From Collinsella sp. TM09-10AT (GTDB lineage Bacteria; Actinomycetota; Coriobacteriia; Coriobacteriales; Coriobacteriaceae), in assembly GCF_003436275.1 (NCBI RefSeq), contig NZ_QSOP01000001.1:156356-220355 (forward strand): 64,000 nt of DNA, given 5' to 3'. A program made the translations under genes and the position numbers. The notes under the pieces are model-generated. The model was not told where the DNA came from. It worked only from the letters and a program-made list of their open reading frames with translations, and searched no databases. Shown here piece by piece: positions 26,809 through 34,440 of this stretch (position 1 is its first letter; each line of letters begins with the position of its first letter).

Positions 26809-27293
26809 TAGTATTCGATGCCTTGGCGGGCTAGGAGGCCTTCGTCGAAGTAATGTTTGACGGGGCGCATTTCGGTGACCAGGTCTGCCAGATCGGCGAG
26901 GGGCAGCAGACCGCGGCCGGTGAGCACGAGCTCCGTGGTGGCGGGCTTTGTCGCGATCAGCGCTTCGACATCCACGCGCGTCACAAATCCACGGCGCATG
27001 GCCTCGCCAAGTTCGTCTAGAATCAGAACGTCGACTTGGCTAATCTGCTCGCGCGCCAGCTCCATGATCTGTGCGGCACAGGCTTCGGGCGTGTCGCGGT
27101 CGGCTTGTACGATGCGCAGACCTAAACGGGGCGCCGCATCATGCTCGGCGCAGTGCAGCTTCTTGGCAAACTGCAGCATAAGCACGTTAAGTCCATAGCC
27201 CGTGGCGCGCAGTGCAAGCCCCAGCGCAGCCGTCGTCTTGCCCTTGCCGTCGCCCGTGTAGATCTGAACCTTGCCGACTTCCAGTGATGCCAT
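26808..27293 (-). CDS. cobO: ATP:corrinoid adenosyltransferase, CobO/BtuR type
   Basis: 161 residues. The P-loop GDGKGKTTAALGLALRATG is at residues about 13-31, the acidic motif is VLILDELGEAMRRG, and LTGRGLLP lies near the C-terminus. It transfers the 5'-deoxyadenosyl group of ATP to cobalt of cobinamide or cobalamin. No other cobalamin genes are nearby, so a salvage role is likely. Shares its terminator palindrome with the MATE gene. Divergent from ftsH. Confidence 0.9.
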   Translation of the reverse strand: MASLEVGKVQIYTGDGKGKTTAALGLALRATGYGLNVLMLQFAKKLHCAEHDAAPRLGLRIVQADRDTPEACAAQIMELAREQISQVDVLILDELGEAMRRGFVTRVDVEALIATKPATTELVLTGRGLLPLADLADLVTEMRPVKHYFDEGLLARQGIEY

Positions 27294-27370
27294 CTCTGTC
27301 CTTTCGTGCCCGGCGTCGGTTTATCGTCGCTCGGGTTGGGTATTCTAGAAAGCATTATCAACCCCAGTAG

Positions 27371-29278
27371 ATGGAGTTCAAGCAGATGGAGATGGATGAC
27401 AACAAACGTAGACGGAATATGATCCTCTACGTGCTCATCGCCTTCGTCGTCTACCTCGTGCTCTCGACCGTTCTGTTCCCCAACATCGGTCACACGCAGC
27501 AGATTACGAAGACCGATTACTCGACCTTTGTCAAAGCGCTCGATAAGAAGAGTGTCGACAAGGTCGAATACAATACGGACGATTACACGATTTATTACAC
27601 CAAGAAGGGCGAGGACGAGAACATCGCCTACAAGACGACCGGTGTGCCAAACGATGCGGGCTTTACCGATCGCGTGCTTGAATCCGGCGCCTCGCTGGAA
27701 TCTGTTGTCCCCGATAAGAACTCGGGTCTGATGACTTACTACCTGCTTACGCTCATTCTTCCCATGGCTATCTTCTTCCTCATCGGTTGGTGGCTCAATC
27801 GTCGCATGAAGAAGGCCATGGGCGATGACGGCCCGTCGATGAACTTTGGCGGCGGTGGTTTTGGCGGCGGCGGACTGGGCAAGTCCGGTGCTCGCGTTAT
27901 CGCTTCCAAGGATGTGGGCGTGACCTTTAAGGACGTTGCTGGCCAGGAAGAGGCCAAGGAATCCCTTAAGGAGGTCGTCGACTTTCTGGAGAAGCCGCAG
28001 CGCTACGAGGAGATCGGCGCCAAGCTGCCGCGCGGTGCTCTTCTTGTCGGCCCTCCGGGTACCGGTAAGACCCTGCTTGCCAAGGCTGTGGCCGGCGAGG
28101 CCGGTGTTCCGTTCTTTAGCATTTCGGGCTCGGAGTTTGTTGAGATGTTTGTCGGTCGCGGCGCTGCTAAGGTGCGTGACCTGTTTAAGCAGGCCAAGGA
28201 AAAGGCCCCGTGCATCGTTTTTATCGATGAGATCGATACCATCGGCAAAAAGCGTGACGGCGGCGGCTTTAGCGGCAACGACGAGCGCGAGCAGACGCTC
28301 AACCAGCTGCTGACCGAGATGGACGGCTTCGATAACCACAAGGGTATTGTCGTTCTCGCTGCTACCAACCGACCCGACAGCCTTGACCCGGCCCTGTTGC
28401 GCCCCGGCCGTTTTGATCGTCGCATCCCCGTTGAGCTGCCCGACCTGACCGGCCGCAAGAACATCCTTGAGCTCCATGCCAAGAGCGTGAAGACGCAGCC
28501 CCCGATCGACCTGACTGCGATCGCCCGTGCCACGCCCGGCGCCTCGGGTGCCGACCTGGCCAATATCATCAACGAGGGCGCCCTGCGCGCCGTTCGCGAG
28601 GGTCGCAAGCGTGCAACCCAGGACGACTTCGAGGAGTCGGTGGAGGTCGTCATCGCCGGTCAGCAGCGCAAGTCCACGGTGCTGTCCGATCACGAGAAGC
28701 AGGTCGTTTCTTACCACGAAATCGGCCATGCCATCGTTGCCGCTCGCCAGAAGGGCTCTGCGCCGGTCACGAAGATTACCATCGTACCGCGCACGAGCGG
28801 TGCTCTGGGCTACACCATGCAGGTCGAGGAGGATGAGCGCTTCCTGACCACACGCCAGGAGGTCCTGGACAAGCTCGCCGTCTATTGCGGTGGCCGTGCA
28901 GCCGAGGAGCTCATCTTTGGTGAGATGACGACCGGCGCAGCCAACGATATCGAGCAGGCCACCAAGCTCGCCCGTAACATGGTGACGCGCTTTGGTATGT
29001 CCGATGAGTTTGGCATGATGGCACTCGGTACCGTTCAGAATGCGTACCTCAACCAGGACACGTCTCTCACCTGCGCCCCCGGTACGGCCGAGCGCGTGGA
29101 CGCGATTGTCGCCAAGCTGATCGAGGATGCGCATGACCGCGCCCTGCAGATTCTCAAGGAGAACAAGTTTAAGCTCCACGAGCTGGCTCGTTATCTGTAC
29201 AAGAAGGAGACGATCACGGGTGAGGAGTTTATGAATCTCCTCACGCGCGAGAACCCGCTGATGCCAAAGCAGCAGTAA
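27371..29278 (+). CDS. ftsH: Membrane ATP-dependent zinc metalloprotease FtsH
   Basis: 635 residues from ATG 27371; ATG 27386 has a better-placed GGAG and is equally possible. Two membrane segments (residues about 17-36 and 116-136) surround an extracytoplasmic domain. A Gly-rich linker leads to the AAA domain: Walker A GPPGTGKT, Walker [13 protein letters not shown], and the second region of homology [17 protein letters not shown]. The M41 protease site is HEIGHAIVA, with the third zinc ligand in the ANDIEQAT region. Degrades misassembled membrane and regulatory proteins. Confidence 0.97.
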   Translation: MEFKQMEMDDNKRRRNMILYVLIAFVVYLVLSTVLFPNIGHTQQITKTDYSTFVKALDKKSVDKVEYNTDDYTIYYTKKGEDENIAYKTTGVPNDAGFTDRVLESGASLESVVPDKNSGLMTYYLLTLILPMAIFFLIGWWLNRRMKKAMGDDGPSMNFGGGGFGGGGLGKSGARVIASKDVGVTFKDVAGQEEAKESLKEVVDFLEKPQRYEEIGAKLPRGALLVGPPGTGKTLLAKAVAGEAGVPFFSISGSEFVEMFVGRGAAKVRDLFKQAKEKAPCIVFIDEIDTIGKKRDGGGFSGNDEREQTLNQLLTEMDGFDNHKGIVVLAATNRPDSLDPALLRPGRFDRRIPVELPDLTGRKNILELHAKSVKTQPPIDLTAIARATPGASGADLANIINEGALRAVREGRKRATQDDFEESVEVVIAGQQRKSTVLSDHEKQVVSYHEIGHAIVAARQKGSAPVTKITIVPRTSGALGYTMQVEEDERFLTTRQEVLDKLAVYCGGRAAEELIFGEMTTGAANDIEQATKLARNMVTRFGMSDEFGMMALGTVQNAYLNQDTSLTCAPGTAERVDAIVAKLIEDAHDRALQILKENKFKLHELARYLYKKETITGEEFMNLLTRENPLMPKQQ

Positions 29279-29299
29279 TACTAGTTGCACAGTGTCAAT

Positions 29300-29336
29300 C
29301 GCCCCATTTGAGTGTCCATCTCAAATGGGGCGTTTT
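29300..29336 (+). terminator. Terminator after ftsH
   Basis: Perfect 13-bp stem CGCCCCATTTGAG / CTCAAATGGGGCG followed by TTTT. It lies 19 bases upstream of the DUF523 start. Confidence 0.92.
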
Positions 29337-29354
29337 GCGTGGGGAGAGTTGTAT

Positions 29355-29816
29355 ATGAAGATCGTGGTAAGTGCCTGTTTGATGGGCGAGAGCTGCAAGT
29401 ATAACGGGCTCGACAACTACCATCGCGAGCTGGTCGAGGCTTGCGAGCGTACGGGGACCGAGGTCCTGTTGGTATGCCCTGAGGTTTTTGGTGGCTTGCC
29501 TACACCGCGCAAGCCGTCCGAGATTGTGAACGGAGAGGTTCGTACCTGCGAGGGCGTGTCGGTTGATCGCGAGTTTCGCCAGGGTGCTCAACGTGCGCTC
29601 GATATGTGCGAGCAGGCGGGCGGCCCGTCCGAGATTGTTGCGTGCATTTTGCAGGATCGCAGTCCGTCGTGCGGCGTGGGCCATATCTACGACGGTTCCT
29701 TCAGCGGCACGCTCACAACGGGTAACGGTGTCTTCGTTGACCTGCTCCTGCGCCACGGCTACCGCGTGATCCCGGCAAGCGAATTCGATCCCAGCATGCT
29801 GGAACATTGTCCATAG
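29355..29816 (+). CDS. DUF523 family protein
   Basis: 153 residues from ATG 29355 (GGGGAGAG at 29341-29348). The conserved start MKIVVSACLMGESCKYNG and LQDRSPSCGVGHIYDGSFSG define DUF523. Several conserved cysteines (CLMGESC, CPEVFGG, SPSCG) hint at metal or cluster binding. Biochemical role unknown. The downstream edge is where the accessory region begins; a recombinase fragment abuts the stop codon on the other strand. Confidence 0.85.
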   Translation: MKIVVSACLMGESCKYNGLDNYHRELVEACERTGTEVLLVCPEVFGGLPTPRKPSEIVNGEVRTCEGVSVDREFRQGAQRALDMCEQAGGPSEIVACILQDRSPSCGVGHIYDGSFSGTLTTGNGVFVDLLLRHGYRVIPASEFDPSMLEHCP

Positions 29817-29925
29817 CACTCGAACCCAACACTTCCTCACGGGTGACCGTTTTGGCATCATCCGTGAAGTTGATATTGAGTACGACCCGGTCATCAAAGA
29901 CGTAGACCGAGTTGACAGGCGCCGT
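29815..29925 (-). pseudogene. C-terminal fragment of a serine site-specific recombinase
   Basis: Read on the minus strand, 29922 to 29815 gives APVNSVYVFDDRVVLNIN, then FTDDAKTVTREEVLGSSAMD. This resembles the C-terminal end of large serine recombinases (a V-Y-V-[FY]-D-D-[KR]-[IV]-V pattern followed by a short KT[IV][ST] strand). Upstream the frame dissolves into unrelated sequence, and no catalytic domain is present. Likely residue of a lost mobile element that integrated next to the DUF523 gene. Confidence 0.6.
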
Positions 29926-30020
29926 ACCCAGGCAGCCCCTCCCCGCGGCCCTCACGCAGGAACGCGCACACGGCCTTCCCGTCTCTTGCGCCCCTCCCGG
30001 AACTGTCCACATCAGTGTAG

Positions 30021-30251
30021 CCAATCCAGTCCGCCAAGGGCTGCAGCCCGGACAACGCCGCGATGGAGGGCTTCTTCGGCCTGCTCAAGAGGGAGTTCTG
30101 GCACGGCAGGGACTGGTCGGGCTGGGCCCCCGCCCGCTTCATCGAGGAGCTCGGGGCCTGGATCGGCCGCTACAATACGGAGAGGCGCAGCGATGCGCTC
30201 GGCGGCCGCACGCCGGCCGAGTTCCGCGCCGCGCTGGGAAGGGCCGCGTAG
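30021..30251 (+). pseudogene. 3' remnant of an IS3-family transposase (OrfB)
   Basis: After an in-frame TAG at 30018, the frame reads SAKGCSPDNAAMEGFFGLLK, then the KREFWHGRDW and RYNTERR segments and TPAEFRAALGRAA before a stop at 30249. This is the last third of an rve-type transposase with the final catalytic Glu region (E of the DDE triad). The rest of the IS is missing, and the sequence differs from the intact element at 31384. The stretch 29926-30020 between the two fragments shows nothing I recognise. Confidence 0.75.
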
Positions 30252-30366
30252 CGGTCCAAGAAATCGTCCGCAGTCCCCATTCTTGCCCCTTTGGGACAGC
30301 TTCTTGTTGGGGCGTGCCCGCCCCAAACCCTGCTAGGAATGAGTACAGCAAACTGAAATATTCAAA

Positions 30367-30969
30367 TTAGTCTTTGCAAATTACCTTTGAACATTCACCA
30401 TCAATTACAATTCCCTGACGGTTGTTAATTGGGCATAGATTCAAATCCGAAAACTCAGTCATTATCTTCTCGGTAACTTTCTTAAATGGTGCTGTAAGAT
30501 AATGCGGAAGAACATAGAAATCAATCAAATTAAGCCCTGCATCATCTTCTTGTGAGTAGTCCTCCGGCTTTTCATCCATTTGCTCGATATATTGGATGCT
30601 TGGAGCGCATACAATCGCACCTGCCGATTCACCAATCATCAGTTTTCCCTTTGCCAATTCTTTCTTCAACAGCTCATCCGTTCCCGTTTTACGGAGCTGG
30701 TCTATAAGGAAAAAAGAATTTCCGCCGGTAAAATAGATCACATCCGCATCTTCAAAAAGAGACTGTATCGTTGAATAAGCCTCCGTTGAAATATCAATTT
30801 CAGTTACGATTGCTCCCAACTTTTTGAATAATTTTCGAGCCGAGCCGACATAACCGGTGTAGCCTTCACGCAGCGAAGCTGTTGGAATAAATGCGACTTT
30901 TTTATTTTCAATTTCTTCCTTTATCAGACTTCCTACACTTGAAAAGTGAGAACATAAAAACAGTTTCAT
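30367..30969 (-). CDS. Peptidase S51 / dipeptidase E-like protein, AT-rich
   Basis: 200 residues from ATG 30969, preceded by AAAGGAG (a TTG sits one codon earlier). The nucleophile elbow GESAGAIV around residue 113, VIYFTGGNSFFL and KKVAFIPTAS match the S51 / class I glutamine-amidotransferase-like fold of dipeptidase E and cyanophycinase relatives. Codon usage is strongly AT-rich (AAA, ATT, GAA), unlike every neighbour, which indicates recent acquisition, probably from a low-GC Firmicute. Lies between an IS remnant and an orphan oriT. Confidence 0.8.
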   Translation of the reverse strand: MKLFLCSHFSSVGSLIKEEIENKKVAFIPTASLREGYTGYVGSARKLFKKLGAIVTEIDISTEAYSTIQSLFEDADVIYFTGGNSFFLIDQLRKTGTDELLKKELAKGKLMIGESAGAIVCAPSIQYIEQMDEKPEDYSQEDDAGLNLIDFYVLPHYLTAPFKKVTEKIMTEFSDLNLCPINNRQGIVIDGECSKVICKD

Positions 30970-31105
30970 CAATATTCTCCTTTATATATAAATTCTTATT
31001 TGTTGAACTAAGCCGTGTATACCATACTCTCCAATGAAAGAACGCCCTGATATAGCGAAATTTTGCCGTTTTCCTGCGTACGTGCGTACACACTCCACAG
31101 GAATT

Positions 31106-31126
31106 CTAAGGGGCCTGCCCCCTTAG
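31106..31126. repeat. Inverted repeat CTAAGGGG ... CCCCTTAG
   Basis: 8-bp arms around a 5-base loop immediately upstream of the oriT-like sequence. Stem-loops of this kind commonly border transfer origins of small mobile elements. Confidence 0.65.
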
Positions 31127-31162
31127 CACACGGACTTTGGAACAAAGTCTAGTGTGTTACGC
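31125..31162 (+). other. oriT: Origin-of-transfer-like site of the MOBV (pMV158) type
   Basis: CACAC-G-GACTTTG-GAA-CAAAGTC-TA-GTGTG followed by TTA. GACTTTG (31133-31139) and CAAAGTC (31143-31149) form a hairpin. The string TAGTGTG|TTA (31150-31159) is identical to the nick core known for pMV158-type MobM relaxases, with the nick expected after 31156. No relaxase gene is in the window. Inference from motif and hairpin placement. Confidence 0.65.
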
Positions 31163-31274
31163 CTTGCCAGAGGTGTACAGGCTCCCGGTATGCACGTACG
31201 AAGCAATTGCCATCAATGCGCCATATAAGTGGCGATCAAGTTCGCATAAAGCGACCTTGATCCCGCAAAACAAA

Positions 31275-31309
31275 AGGCAGGATACCATCACCACGATGAT
31301 ACCCTGCCT
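31275..31309. repeat. Imperfect hairpin AGGCAGGATACCATC ... GATGATACCCTGCCT
   Basis: Arms around an ACCAC loop, followed by CTGTTCG. It could be a terminator of the mobile remnant. The remaining gene-free sequence from 30970 to 31361 shows no convincing coding region. Confidence 0.5.
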
Positions 31310-31361
31310 CTGTTCGTTTCTGTTTACCGTTCCGAGTACGAACTGAATGCTGGAGCAATAT

Positions 31362-31383
31362 AAAACCACCACAAAGGTGCCTG
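31362..31383. repeat. Left half of a REP-like palindrome split by the IS
   Basis: AAAACCACCACAAAGG plus TGCCTG. Joining it to 32840-32858 restores a perfect 16-bp-arm palindrome closely matching the intact copy at 40463. Confidence 0.85.
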
Positions 31384-31429
31384 TGAACTGCCTCCCATTT
31401 CTTGGACATCGGGAAATGGGAGGTTTTCC

Positions 31430-31926
31430 ATGAGTATAGATCTCAGGTCGAAGCACGACCTGGAGTCCAGGAGGCGGGCCGTCGAGCTCTTCGACGCCGG
31501 CGTCGGCTGCAAGCCGGCGGCCGAGGCCCTGTCCGTCCCCCGCGAGACCGTGAGAGAATGGCAGTGGGTATACCGGGCGTTCGGAAGCGAGGCGCTGCTG
31601 TCCATGGACGGGAAGCAATCCAGTTACACATTCGAGCAGAGGGTCGCCGCGGCGTCGGCCGTGGTCGACGACGGGATGGCGAAGGCCGACGCCATGACCG
31701 AGTTCGGGATCAGGTCGAAATCCCCGCTGGAGCGCTGGTGCAGGCTCTACCGCGAGGGCGGCGCCGAGGCGCTGCGGCCCCGCCCGAAGGGCAGACCGAG
31801 GGGGTCGAGGTCGAAACCCCGGGCCCGCACCCGCGAGCAGGAGCTCGAGGAGCGCTGCCGCAGGCTCGAGGCCGAGGTCGCCTACCTAAAAAATTGCGCG
31901 CCCTGGTCGAGCGGGACGGGCTCTGA
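31430..31926 (+). CDS. IS3-family OrfA, frame shifts at an A6 run near its 3' end
   Basis: Starts at ATG 31430. Two helix-turn-helix units (VPRETVREWQWVYRAFG near residue 36; MTEFGIRSKSPLERWCRLY near residue 88) bind the IS ends, followed by a Glu/Arg leucine zipper (RTREQELEERCRRLEAEVAY). The normal ending (LKKLRALVERDGL, stop 31924) is only reached after a -1 step in the AAAAAA at 31888-31893. Without the shift the frame runs on nonsensically to 32863. This is either a one-base loss or a programmed/transcriptional slip. Confidence 0.8.
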
Positions 31927-31946
31927 CCAGGGCGGCGGCCGAGGCG

Positions 31947-32798
31947 GTGAGGGCGCTGCGCGCGGAGGGGCACTCCCTGCGCCACCTGCTGGAGTGCTCG
32001 GGGCTCAGGAGGTCGACCTACTACTACGCGCTGGCGCACCCGCGGAGGCCGACCCGGCCCGAGCTGCGCGACGCCGCGGCCGAGATATTCTCGCGCACCG
32101 CCAACGGCTGCGGGCACCGGCAGATAGCCATGTGCCTGCGCGCCGAGCTGGGCGCGGTCGTGGCCGACAAGACCGTGCTCAAGATGATGCGCGAGATGGG
32201 CATCCGGTGCGGGATACGCCGCCGGGGCTCCCGCCGCCGGTACAGCTCCTACAGGGGGCTCGTGGGGAGCACGTTCGAGAACGTCATCGCGAGGGACTTC
32301 GGCGCCGAGGGGCCGTGGCAGAAGCTCGGCACCGACGTCACCGAGTTCAAGGTGGCCGGCGCCAAGGCCTACTGGGCCCCGGTGCTCGACTTCTGCACGA
32401 AGGAGATCGTGGCGAGCGACATATCGACCTCGCCGGACCTCGCCCAGCAGCACAGGATGCTCGACCGGCTCCTCGAGGCCCTGCCCGACGGGGCGGCGCC
32501 GACCATGCATTCGGACATGGGCTGGCAGTACCAGCACGAGTCCTACACCTCCAGGCTGGAGGGGGCGGGCATCACCCAGAGCATGTCGAGCAAGGGGAAC
32601 TGCATCGACAACGCCACCACCGAGCAGCTCTTCGGCCACGTGAAGGACGAGTTCTACCGCGGCAGGGAGTGGGGCAGCTTCGGGGACTTCAAGCGCGACC
32701 TAGAGGGGTACATAGCCCATTGGAACACGCGGCGCAGGCAGGTAAGATTGAAGGGCCTGACGCCGGAGGAGTTCCGGAACCGGGCCCTTGCGGCGTAG
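31947..32798 (+). CDS. IS3-family transposase OrfB (DDE integrase core)
   Basis: 283 residues from GTG 31947. An N-terminal HTH_21-like part (MRALRAEGHSLRHLLE, GCGHRQIAM) precedes the rve catalytic core: first D in LGTDVTEF, second D in HSDMGWQYQ, and catalytic E in NATTEQLFGHVKDEF. It ends with GLTPEEFRNRALAA. The frame is open upstream across the OrfA stop, so an OrfAB fusion by frameshifting is possible, as in other IS3 elements. Looks intact. Confidence 0.9.
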   Translation: MRALRAEGHSLRHLLECSGLRRSTYYYALAHPRRPTRPELRDAAAEIFSRTANGCGHRQIAMCLRAELGAVVADKTVLKMMREMGIRCGIRRRGSRRRYSSYRGLVGSTFENVIARDFGAEGPWQKLGTDVTEFKVAGAKAYWAPVLDFCTKEIVASDISTSPDLAQQHRMLDRLLEALPDGAAPTMHSDMGWQYQHESYTSRLEGAGITQSMSSKGNCIDNATTEQLFGHVKDEFYRGREWGSFGDFKRDLEGYIAHWNTRRRQVRLKGLTPEEFRNRALAA

Positions 32799-32836
32799 TC
32801 GCTATTTATTCAGTCCAAGTTTCGGGGCGCAGTTCA

Positions 32837-32858
32837 CTGTCCCCTTTGTGGTGGTTTT
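32837..32858. repeat. Right half of the split REP-like palindrome with target duplication CTG
   Basis: CTG (32837-32839) repeats the bases before the IS. TCCCCTTTGTGGTGGTTTT completes the palindrome begun at 31362. Confidence 0.85.
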
Positions 32859-32864
32859 GGTAGG

Positions 32865-33953
32865 TTAGGCGAGGAGCGTGTGGCCGTAGGTGTTGGCAGC
32901 CTTGATGGCGGCGGCGAACTTTTCGTCGGTGAAGGGCCCGGGGTTTCCCTGCTTCCACTCGTTGGTGGTGTGCGCGTACTCGCACAGGGCGGGGATATCG
33001 GACTCGGAAAGCCCGACCTGCTCAAGCGTCACGGGCAGTCCCATCTGCTTGTTAAAGGCTGAGTAGCGCTCAAGGTTCTCGGTATCGCCCGTGTAGGCAA
33101 ACAGCACCAGCACGCCCAGGCTCACGACCTCGCCATGCAGGTAGGTGCCCTCGCGCGGAATGCTGCAGGTGGCGTTGTAGAACGCATGCGCCACGCTCGA
33201 GTTGTAGTAGTAATCGTTTTGGTTGGTCAGGTTGGAGACGTAGCCCGTGTTGACCACGATATCGAGCGCGATCTGCTTGACGGCTTCGGTCGACAGGTTC
33301 TGGCGAACGTCCTCAAGACCCTGCACGCCATAGGTAAACAGCGGCTCGGAGCAGGTGTGTGCGAGCGCCAGGCCAAGACCTGCGGTGTGCTCCAGGTTGC
33401 CGGCGCTCGTGGCGTACTCGACCTCGGGCTGCTTGGACAGGGCATCGCCCACGCCCGCCCAGAAGTACTCCGCCGGAGCCTCGGCGATGATCTTGGGGTT
33501 GATGAAGATGTGCGCGGGGCGGTTGGGGTACGAATAGCCCTCGAGCGAGCCGTCGTCGTTGTAGACAACGGCAATGGCGGTCGCGGCCGAGCAGTTGGAG
33601 CAGATCGTCGGTACCGTAAAGACGATCTTCTTGAGCTCGATGGCCGCCGTCTTGACGGTGTCGAGCGCTTTGCCGCCACCGCATGCGATGAGCACATCGG
33701 CCTCTCGGCAGGCGGGGGAGTTAACAAGCTTGGCGATATTGGCACGCGTGCTGTTGGTGCCGTAGACGCGTGTCTCCAGAATCTCGATGTCGGTGCCCTC
33801 CAGTGCCGCTTCGATACTGGGAAGCGCCGCGGCCAGTGCTCGTTTACCACCGATAATCGCGACCTTGGCCGCTCCGTACTCGTCCAGCGCGCCGGGCAGC
33901 TCGTCAAAGCAGTCCTCGCCGACGGTGTAGTCGCTCATTCCAATCGTGCGCAT
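32865..33953 (-). CDS. Iron-containing alcohol dehydrogenase, glycerol-dehydrogenase-like
   Basis: 362 residues from ATG 33953, preceded by AGAAGG. Rossmann part with CGGGKALDTVK near residue 93 (NAD binding) and PTICSNCSAATAIAV. Metal ligands fit the Asp in WAGVGDALSK, one His in SSVAHAFYN and one in TYLHGEVVSLG. Groups with GldA-type oxidoreductases that interconvert glycerol and dihydroxyacetone or related polyols. Substrate not certain. Its 3' end lies only 7 bases from the REP palindrome broken by the IS, and it is divergent from the ileS T-box leader. Confidence 0.85.
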   Translation of the reverse strand: MRTIGMSDYTVGEDCFDELPGALDEYGAAKVAIIGGKRALAAALPSIEAALEGTDIEILETRVYGTNSTRANIAKLVNSPACREADVLIACGGGKALDTVKTAAIELKKIVFTVPTICSNCSAATAIAVVYNDDGSLEGYSYPNRPAHIFINPKIIAEAPAEYFWAGVGDALSKQPEVEYATSAGNLEHTAGLGLALAHTCSEPLFTYGVQGLEDVRQNLSTEAVKQIALDIVVNTGYVSNLTNQNDYYYNSSVAHAFYNATCSIPREGTYLHGEVVSLGVLVLFAYTGDTENLERYSAFNKQMGLPVTLEQVGLSESDIPALCEYAHTTNEWKQGNPGPFTDEKFAAAIKAANTYGHTLLA

Positions 33954-34099
33954 AGCAGCCTTCTTTCGTTAGATAAAGTGCTTTCAGGTATTTTGCTCCA
34001 AGTGAGTGCTTGCGACCGCGAGAAATTACTAAAGTATGAAACCGATGTTGAGGGTTTTTCGCCGGCGTTGACCGTGCTACCATACAGCGCATAAGCGTT

Positions 34100-34397
34100 G
34101 ATGGGGACGAGTAGTCGGCCGTCCGTGTGCTACAGAGAACGGGGAGCGCTGAGAACCCGTGCATGCGACCGATGAAAATCACCCCGGAGCTGCGGTCCCA
34201 ACGGACGCGCCGTACAGGCACGTCTTAGTAGACATCGCCGAGATGGTCGTCGATACAGGCCAGCCGAGTAACGGATGCGAGCGCGCTGTAATGCGGGTGA
34301 GGGCATCTAAGCTGGGTGGTTAAGCGAAGAGCTTTTGCGGGCAGACGGCCCGTTTTGTGGCGCTTCGTCCCAGCTTGCAGGGACGGGCGCTTTTTTT
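34100..34397 (+). promoter_or_regulatory. T-box riboswitch leader of ileS
   Basis: The + strand leader has a stem I region with a possible Ile specifier ATC at 34178-34180, a GGATGC/GCATC stem, and AAGCTGGGTGGTTAAGCG (34309-34326), which includes the T-box bulge. This pairs with CGCTTCGTCCCAGCTT (34361-34376) as antiterminator. The competing terminator is GCGC-CGTCCC / GGGACG-GCGC (34360-34390) followed by seven Ts. Uncharged tRNA-Ile should stabilise the antiterminator and allow ileS transcription. The 5' boundary is approximate; TTGACC at 34068 may be its -35. Confidence 0.85.
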
Positions 34398-34440
34398 GGT
34401 GCCCAACGGGCGTGCGCGCCCACGACATGAAAGGGGTACC

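Larger units (their letters stand above)
31384..32836 (+). mobile_element. Complete IS3-family insertion sequence, 1453 bp
   Basis: Ends TGAACTGCCTCCC (left) and, inverted, TGAACTGCGCCCC (right) are the terminal inverted repeats. Both sides are flanked by CTG, a 3-bp target duplication as usual for IS3 elements. It contains an OrfA and an OrfB in different frames. It sits inside a chromosomal REP-like palindrome. Confidence 0.92.

Noticed and set aside
27122..29290. A 722-codon minus-strand frame opposite ftsH
   Set aside because: FtsH signatures are all on the + strand; no ribosome-binding site or domain supports the antisense frame.
29926..30020. Minus-strand frame between the recombinase and IS fragments as extra recombinase sequence
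   Set aside because: The translation next to the recombinase tail (Arg/Gly-rich) does not match the family and contains no catalytic motif, so the fragment was ended at 29925.
31137..31346. Short open frames around the oriT-like site
   Set aside because: No ribosome-binding site, no family resemblance, and they run through hairpins; treated as non-coding element sequence.
31926..32863. Continuation of the OrfA frame to 32863 as a 477-residue protein
   Set aside because: After the A6 run the residues match nothing of the transposase family, while OrfB in another frame over the same bases shows the full DDE core.
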